Under the pieces are notes generated by a model. That model was not told the origin of the DNA. It ran no database searches and saw only the letters and a list, made by a program, of their open reading frames with translations. Source: Fragilaria radians (lineage: Eukaryota; Bacillariophyta; Fragilariophyceae; Fragilariales; Fragilariaceae). Taken from it: a stretch of DNA of 12,326 nt. The translations under genes were made by a program, and so were the position numbers. Shown one piece after another: positions 8,036-12,326 of this stretch (position 1 is the first letter of the stretch; each line of letters begins with the position of its first letter). Location of the stretch: assembly GCA_900642245.1 (NCBI GenBank), contig CAAAJI010000400.1:21608-33933 (forward strand), written 5' to 3'.

Positions 8036-9064
8036 ATGGCAAACGCGGCGCCTGCAGATGCTTTTCCTGCACCAGCTATATTTGAAGCAGAACGTAACTT
8101 TAGTCTGCAGCTAGTAGATGGAAGCGTAATTGACGGATACGTCCGCCGTAGTGACCCTGAGTTCCCAATCGCGTATGAAGTTACTCAAGAAGGTCCACTT
8201 ATGGCAAATGGAAGAAGCGTAATCTTTTATGGACAAAAATATATCAGGGGGGCACAAGGACACTACGAATTGGAAGTTCGACAGCCTCGCGTTGTCATTA
8301 AGGTGGTAAGAAAAGTGTGGCTAGAGAATCATCCACAGGAAAATATCATGAGTGAGATTTCTGTCGCCCAAACTTACGGCGATGACGTTCATATCGGCAG
8401 TATACTTGACGCCCTCGAAGATGATGAACATTACTACATCATCATGCCCCATTTGGGTATCGATCTTCTTGAATACCTTCAAGCCAATGGTGTTCAACCT
8501 CAAGCTCCTCCGGAAGTTACTCGATCGTTTGTTGAAAATTTAGTATATTTGAAAAGATTGGGCATCCTTCATTGCGGTATCTCTGCAGAAAATATCATGG
8601 TCAGTAGAAGTGATGAGAGAACTAGCTATCCTCTCATTGATTTCGCAATGGCTAAGCAATGTTCCAGAGATGAGCATGGACAATTTTTACCAATCGCTCG
8701 AGAGATTCCCGCCGTACTCTTAGGAAGACTTTCGTACATGAGTCCTGAAATGTACGACACTCGAACACCTGGAAATCTGTATTTTGGAGTGGATACATGG
8801 GCAATCGGGTGTACTCTCTTCTATCTTTGGACTGGTAGATATTTGTATGAACAACCTCGAGATGCCTGTTGGCGTTACTTTGTTTTGAATGATGTTAGAC
8901 CAGAGTTGATTCAAGATGGAAGAGTCCAGGCGATTCTACTTTTGTTTCAGGGATTATCACAGCAACAACAAAATCTTTTGAATCGAATTTTTATCCATAA
9001 TCCAGAAGATCGTGTAACTGTGGATGATATTTTAAATGATCCCTACTTTACTCCAATTGAATGA
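8036..9064 (+). CDS. Protein kinase paralogue (kinase 2), predicted pseudokinase
   Basis: A 342-residue intron-free protein of the same family as kinase 1, occupying the full kinase fold and with no signal peptide or membrane segment. It retains beta-3 Lys89 (VVIK), helix-C Glu107, catalytic-loop Asn186, D202-F-A, SPE at 236-238, helix-F Asp253 (GVDTWAIG) and Arg326. The catalytic-loop Asp is replaced: H179-C-G181-I-S-A-E-N, codon GGT at 8576-8578 against GAT at 1568-1570 in kinase 1. In known kinases loss of this Asp abolishes or nearly abolishes phosphotransfer, so ATP binding without catalysis, as in a scaffold or decoy, is the inference. The ORF is otherwise intact, which argues against a simple dead gene. 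It lacks the ~15-residue Ala/Arg insertion of kinase 1 and has about 3 extra residues between the catalytic loop and DFA (187-200). The activation segment 221-234 is unlike that of kinase 1. The start is the ATG giving MANAAP. Confidence 0.9.
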   Translation: MANAAPADAFPAPAIFEAERNFSLQLVDGSVIDGYVRRSDPEFPIAYEVTQEGPLMANGRSVIFYGQKYIRGAQGHYELEVRQPRVVIKVVRKVWLENHPQENIMSEISVAQTYGDDVHIGSILDALEDDEHYYIIMPHLGIDLLEYLQANGVQPQAPPEVTRSFVENLVYLKRLGILHCGISAENIMVSRSDERTSYPLIDFAMAKQCSRDEHGQFLPIAREIPAVLLGRLSYMSPEMYDTRTPGNLYFGVDTWAIGCTLFYLWTGRYLYEQPRDACWRYFVLNDVRPELIQDGRVQAILLLFQGLSQQQQNLLNRIFIHNPEDRVTVDDILNDPYFTPIE

Positions 9065-9186
9065 GACATTTGAAATTAATTTATTTACGAAGTGTTTACA
9101 AAGAAGTAGAAGAATACAAATTTACAGTCTTTGACTTATAGCGTCATTGAACTTGTTGATGTTGAATATCATAATTGTTGATATGG
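9065..9186 (+). other. 3' flank of kinase 2
   Basis: Non-coding sequence after the TGA, homologous to 2093-2214. Shared anchors are TTACGAAGTG-like, ACAAAGAAGTAGA and GTCTTTGACTT strings and GTTGATGTTGAATA. It has frequent substitutions and probably holds the 3' UTR. Confidence 0.6.
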
Positions 9187-10235
9187 GTCAGCCAACACAT
9201 ACTTTACATTTCTAGGCAATGATTCATTAGATACACACTCTGTTACAAAAAAGGATGAGATACATTTAGTCGCCAATTTTGAGTTCACATCTTGCCCAAT
9301 TGTATTCTTCATTATTTGTACAAGAATCCAAAAGATACCTTTATGGCAGTTGCTTTTTACAGATGGCATTGCGATTGTCAAGACATGCTATATTTACAGC
9401 ATGAAAGTATATTTTGATTTATTGTTGTTGGTTTTTCCAGTTAGACAATGAATTCTGTCTTTTCAAAACAAAGATATTTTTTCAGGTAAAAAAATATAAG
9501 TGAATAACATAATCTGGTGCCTAAATTGAATATTTACAGATTTAAGAATCAAGAATTAATCTCTAAAACTATTTGGCTTTAAAACACACTATTAATTAAT
9601 CTCCCGATGTTTAATATTTTGGCTACAGCTGACCATACCTAACTGTTACAGAAATATAGGATTTGTAAAAGAGTCTATTCTATATCTGTTTATCATTTGC
9701 ATAGACCCCAGCCAGTACCTATCTGGGCTTGGTGGATCTTACAGTGTCGAAATTCTGTGTTTTCTACATTTCAAGACCTTTGATTACGCCAGGATGAACC
9801 TGCCTGAATAGGAGGATCTTGAAGCATCAAAACTTTTGTTTTTTCATTTCAAAATCTTTGATTTTTAAGTATTATTGTTTCAATTATATGTCAGTTGAGA
9901 TTAAATCCAAAGGAAGATCACAGATTGAAACGTGAGCAAATGAAATTAAGTATAGATGGAACGAAGTAGTATAGCCCTTTCATGTTACAATCTAGAAAAA
10001 TGAATTAAGTTATGGAATTACAGTTTACACGAATAGGTCTCTACAACATTAAACCAAGCTTTGTCTCAGTAAACGCAAAGCCAACCCATTGTGTTTCACT
10101 CAAAGTAGATAATGGTAATTAAACCTTTGCAAAATTCTTCGTTTTCAGCTTACATTATGAATGCACTGCTCATGCTTTCTTGAATCACCGTAGGTCCGCC
10201 ATTAAAAGAATCTCTTACTCACATAATATAAAGTT
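9187..10235. repeat. 3' module, copy 3 (unit 3), right end of the array
   Basis: Matches 5593-6645 across its length, with roughly 90 % or better identity by eye. It is more divergent than the pair 4511-5320 and 6121-6930. Similarity fades at about 10235 (around ATAATATAAAG), so the last ~290 bp of the module seen at 6640-6930 are missing. Single-copy sequence follows, which marks the right border of the tandem array. Confidence 0.88.
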
Positions 10236-10498
10236 CTTGCTCTTTGTGAGAATTGAGAAAGAAAAAGTATGTCCTATTTTGAGGAAATTATGAAAAACTT
10301 CTCTTTTTCTCTAATCGTGAAAGATTGAAGTCTTGACTGACTAATTTTTCATTATGGTAATATCTATTTAGATCAGTCTTTTATTAATTGTCTTTTGGCT
10401 ATGCCAGCATGTCAAATATCTTTTGACTTCTCTTTACTTAGAGATAAACATAATAATTATAAAAAGGTTCATGAAACGCATGTGATTTATTATCACCT

Positions 10499-10536
10499 AA
10501 ATTTTAGAAACCTTTGATTAGTATCATCTAAAATTT
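10499..10536. repeat. Perfect 10-bp inverted repeat
   Basis: AAATTTTAGA (10499-10508) and TCTAAAATTT (10527-10536) are exact reverse complements separated by 18 bp. This is the first of four stems in about 260 bp. Confidence 0.8.
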
Positions 10537-10545
10537 GCAAACAGA

Positions 10546-10583
10546 AAAAACAACAAATGTTGGTATTGTCATTTGTTGTTTTT
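10546..10583. repeat. Perfect 14-bp hairpin
   Basis: AAAAACAACAAATG (10546-10559) and CATTTGTTGTTTTT (10570-10583) pair exactly around a 10-nt loop. It is the longest perfect stem noticed in the window. On the + strand the right arm ends in a T run and on the minus strand the left arm does too, so it resembles a bidirectional stem-plus-T-tract. No gene is positioned to use it as a terminator. Confidence 0.85.
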
Positions 10584-10677
10584 GATGTGCTAAGATATCT
10601 GATATGTTCATCATCTAGATTAGCATGTACTAGCAACACTGGACGTCTCCAAATGTTGGTACAAAATAACATCTCTT

Positions 10678-10704
10678 GAATTAATCTCTTTTATAGATTA
10701 ATTC
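10678..10704. repeat. Perfect 10-bp hairpin
   Basis: GAATTAATCT (10678-10687) and AGATTAATTC (10695-10704) pair exactly around the 7-nt loop CTTTTAT. Confidence 0.85.
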
Positions 10705-10731
10705 GGCGTGTTCAACTTAAATCAAAAAGTT

Positions 10732-10757
10732 TTATATTCTAGGATTGTAGAATATAA
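10732..10757. repeat. Perfect 10-bp hairpin
   Basis: TTATATTCTA (10732-10741) and TAGAATATAA (10748-10757) pair exactly around the 6-nt loop GGATTG. It lies only 27 bp from the previous hairpin. Confidence 0.85.
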
Positions 10758-11100
10758 TACAGTGTTAACGTAATCGTCACACTGAAGGCTATATCAGAGA
10801 ATATATGATGTGAATTTGAAGTAAAGGATAAGACATCCGCAAAGTAAGTTTTGGTAAATCACTCTGATATCAGTTCATGGGTTTCCATACATGTATCGAG
10901 AAAGGATTTGACTTTGCAAGTGATGACTTTCTCATTCAATTAACAAAGGGAGCAACAAGGTTAGCCTTTCATCAAGTCTTAAAACCGAAAAGATATTTTT
11001 TACCCAAGCAATGATTCCTACTTGGCCATTTTTGGTCGAAGAAACATGGCAAACAAGACTAGAAAACATCAAAGATCATCAAGACACACAAGTTTCCTTG

Positions 11101-11128
11101 AACACGTAATCTCTCTAGCTTACGTGTT
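11101..11128. repeat. Perfect 9-bp hairpin
   Basis: AACACGTAA (11101-11109) and TTACGTGTT (11120-11128) pair exactly around a 10-nt loop. Each arm contains ACGT. Confidence 0.8.
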
Positions 11129-11240
11129 AGATTCAACACTTATCATTTGGATTTTGTGATCTCAGAGTCATCAATCTTGAATCTTGATAGATTCTTGTTT
11201 GTAACTTAGATATCTATAATACTTCTTCCTACCGTATAGA

Positions 11241-11289
11241 CATGACGGTCATGATCTTTTTCATTTAATAGCAATATTCAGCATTGCTA
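11241..11289. repeat. Short palindrome plus 7-bp hairpin
   Basis: CATGACGGTCATG (11241-11253) is a palindrome with one central base. TAGCAAT (11269-11275) and ATTGCTA (11283-11289) pair exactly around a 7-nt loop. A smaller hairpin, GAATCT-TGAT-AGATTC, lies at 11179-11194. Confidence 0.65.
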
Positions 11290-12307
11290 AATTCATGTAA
11301 GTCTAGAGGAGGAATATGGAACGGAAATTTATGCAAAAAACTGAGAGTTGTGAATGAGCCATCTATGCATCCATTGCTACTCTATACTGAGCCGAAATAG
11401 TGGCAAAGCAAGACATAATGTCACCTTTGGTTGAAAAATGCGATGATTCGGTTACAAGGTAATTGGAGACAAAAGGAGCTATAAATTTCAGTGATATGAA
11501 AGGAAAGGCATCAGTGATATTTTAAGTAACGAAGAAATTTCAAGTCTTGTTTGGCCTAGGGATCTTCAATGAATATACATAAATTTCATTGGTAATTGAG
11601 TTGAACAATGATCAAGATAACTTTGGAATGATAGTCTTTAGACATCAAAAGAAGCCACAAAGATAAAGACGTCTTTGGAGTCAAGCAATGCTGTGTGTGT
11701 TCTGAATACAGTTGGAACCCTTTGTCACATCACAGTTAGGGAGTTTCCCTATTGAAGAGTTCAGAACAGTATGGAAGAAATGGAAGTGCTTGGACAAAGT
11801 AATCTCATTTGATTAATCCTTTGGAAGCCAATTTTTTGATAAACATAGATGGAAGGATCATTGACAGTGTCCATTGTATTTGCTGTATTTTCCCAAATTC
11901 ACATTGACTGACTGTAATAGGCAATAAAAGTTGACAAATGATATTGAATCATGATTGAGCAAAATCATTACTGGGTGTAATGACCTCAAAGCAGCAAGAT
12001 AGCGCTAAGAAATAGATTTTGATGCGTAAATCTCATTTTAATGGAAAGACACAACCGGATCTTTCCAATTACGTAACCGATTATTATGGTGTGTTGTATC
12101 TTTCTTGTCTTTTGTTGCAGGGGTGGGGGAAATACTGGTACAGGTTTAAACCATAAAGGGGGACGATTTTTTGTCAAAAGGTTTTGGGACACTTTTTCTA
12201 CAACGGTTTATGAACCTCTTGGTGCTCTCAAATTCTTTTTCTACTGCGTTACAAATTTCTTCGTAACACTATTTTGCTGTATGGTCCTGTAGCTCGTTTC
12301 TGAAAAG

Positions 12308-12326
12308 ATGGCGCGGTTCGAAAGTT
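12308..12326 (+). other. Possible 5' end of a further gene, cut by the window edge
   Basis: An ATG at 12308 in a reasonable context (A at -3, G at +4) opens a frame reading MARFES before the window ends. Local base composition turns GC-richer here (GATGGCGCGG), as it does at the kinase starts (AACGCGGCGCC). Six codons cannot establish a gene. The string GGTTCGAAAG nearby does not complete a tRNA B box. Confidence 0.15.

Larger units (their letters stand above)
10236..12326. other. Single-copy gene-poor region
   Basis: About 2.1 kb with no match to the rest of the window and no convincing coding region. All open frames are short. The longest, overlapping on opposite strands at 11986-12292, look like noise: the + frame has a low-complexity Phe/Cys/Val-rich composition. 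Two small ATG frames (10877-11014, 45 aa; 11046-11159, 37 aa) are possible but unsupported. The left half is rich in perfect inverted repeats, annotated separately. Near 12106-12120 a pyrimidine-rich tract ends in TTGCAG, resembling a 3' splice site, but no matching exon is evident. Confidence 0.5.

Noticed and set aside
8321..8543. Alternative-frame ORFs inside both kinases (also 1313-1535, 8720-8914)
   Set aside because: They are shadows of the conserved kinase frame; third-position differences between paralogues follow the kinase reading frame.
9169..9381. Minus-strand frame in the 3' module of unit 3
   Set aside because: Non-coding repeat context, with no recognisable protein features.
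10877..11014. 45-codon + frame starting MGFHTC
   Set aside because: Composition is protein-like but it is short, has no homologue that I recognise and no paralogue in the window. It was left unannotated for lack of support.
11046..11159. 37-codon + frame starting MANK, resembling the MANAAP start
   Set aside because: The resemblance is limited to ATGGCAAAC; nothing kinase-like follows.
11640..11890. Stretch with long open segments, suspected decayed transposon or pseudogene
   Set aside because: Reading the frame from 11641 gives protein-like text interrupted by at least two stops, but no reverse transcriptase, transposase or other motif could be identified.
12086..12292. 68-codon + frame after a TTGCAG splice-acceptor-like site, with an opposite frame at 11986-12192
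   Set aside because: Both strands are open over the same bases and the + product is Phe/Cys/Val-rich low complexity. No donor site or exon partner was found.
1..12326. CRISPR array, bacterial operon or prophage
   Set aside because: No regularly spaced short repeats, no Shine-Dalgarno-led gene packing and no phage genes; the gene density and start contexts are eukaryotic.

Overview
The window looks like nuclear DNA of a microbial eukaryote. It is AT-rich, has long gene-poor spacers and intron-free genes, and both gene starts have a Kozak-like context (A at -3, G at +4) with no bacterial ribosome binding site. An alga or other protist, possibly a stramenopile such as a diatom, would fit. The sequence alone does not fix the taxon.

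Two paralogous genes, both on the + strand, encode protein-kinase-fold proteins: kinase 1 (1025-2092, 355 aa) and kinase 2 (8036-9064, 342 aa). A hand alignment puts them at roughly 70 % amino-acid identity. Both carry unusual active-site motifs: HCDISAEN or HCGISAEN instead of HRDLKPEN, and DFA instead of DFG. Kinase 1 keeps the catalytic Asp. Kinase 2 has Gly there (GAT to GGT), so it is predicted to be a pseudokinase.

The genes lie in a degenerate tandem array that fills positions 1 to about 10235. Unit 1 (1-5320) is 5' module, kinase 1, two tandem 0.7-kb repeats (2336-3739), a 398-bp MITE-like insertion (3919-4316) and a 3' module (4321-5320). Unit 2 (5321-6930, 1610 bp) has a truncated 5' module fused directly to a 3' module, and its kinase gene is missing across a 4-bp GTCA microhomology junction. 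Unit 3 (6931 to about 10235) is 5' module, a locally duplicated promoter element, kinase 2 and a 3' module. The 1610-bp repeat runs without a break across the unit borders, so position 1 is only a reference point and the array probably continues to the left.

Conservation is uneven. The 212 bp ending about 56-142 bp upstream of the starts are identical by eye in the two kinase units. The coding regions alternate between nearly identical blocks (helix C to hinge, catalytic loop, C-terminus) and strongly divergent blocks (N-lobe entry, activation segment, the loop before helix F, alpha-G region). This points to duplication, gene conversion and local diversification of a kinase/pseudokinase family.

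From about 10236 to 12326 the sequence is single copy and shows no convincing gene. Its main feature is a cluster of perfect inverted repeats (9-14 bp stems), four of them within 260 bp at 10499-10757.
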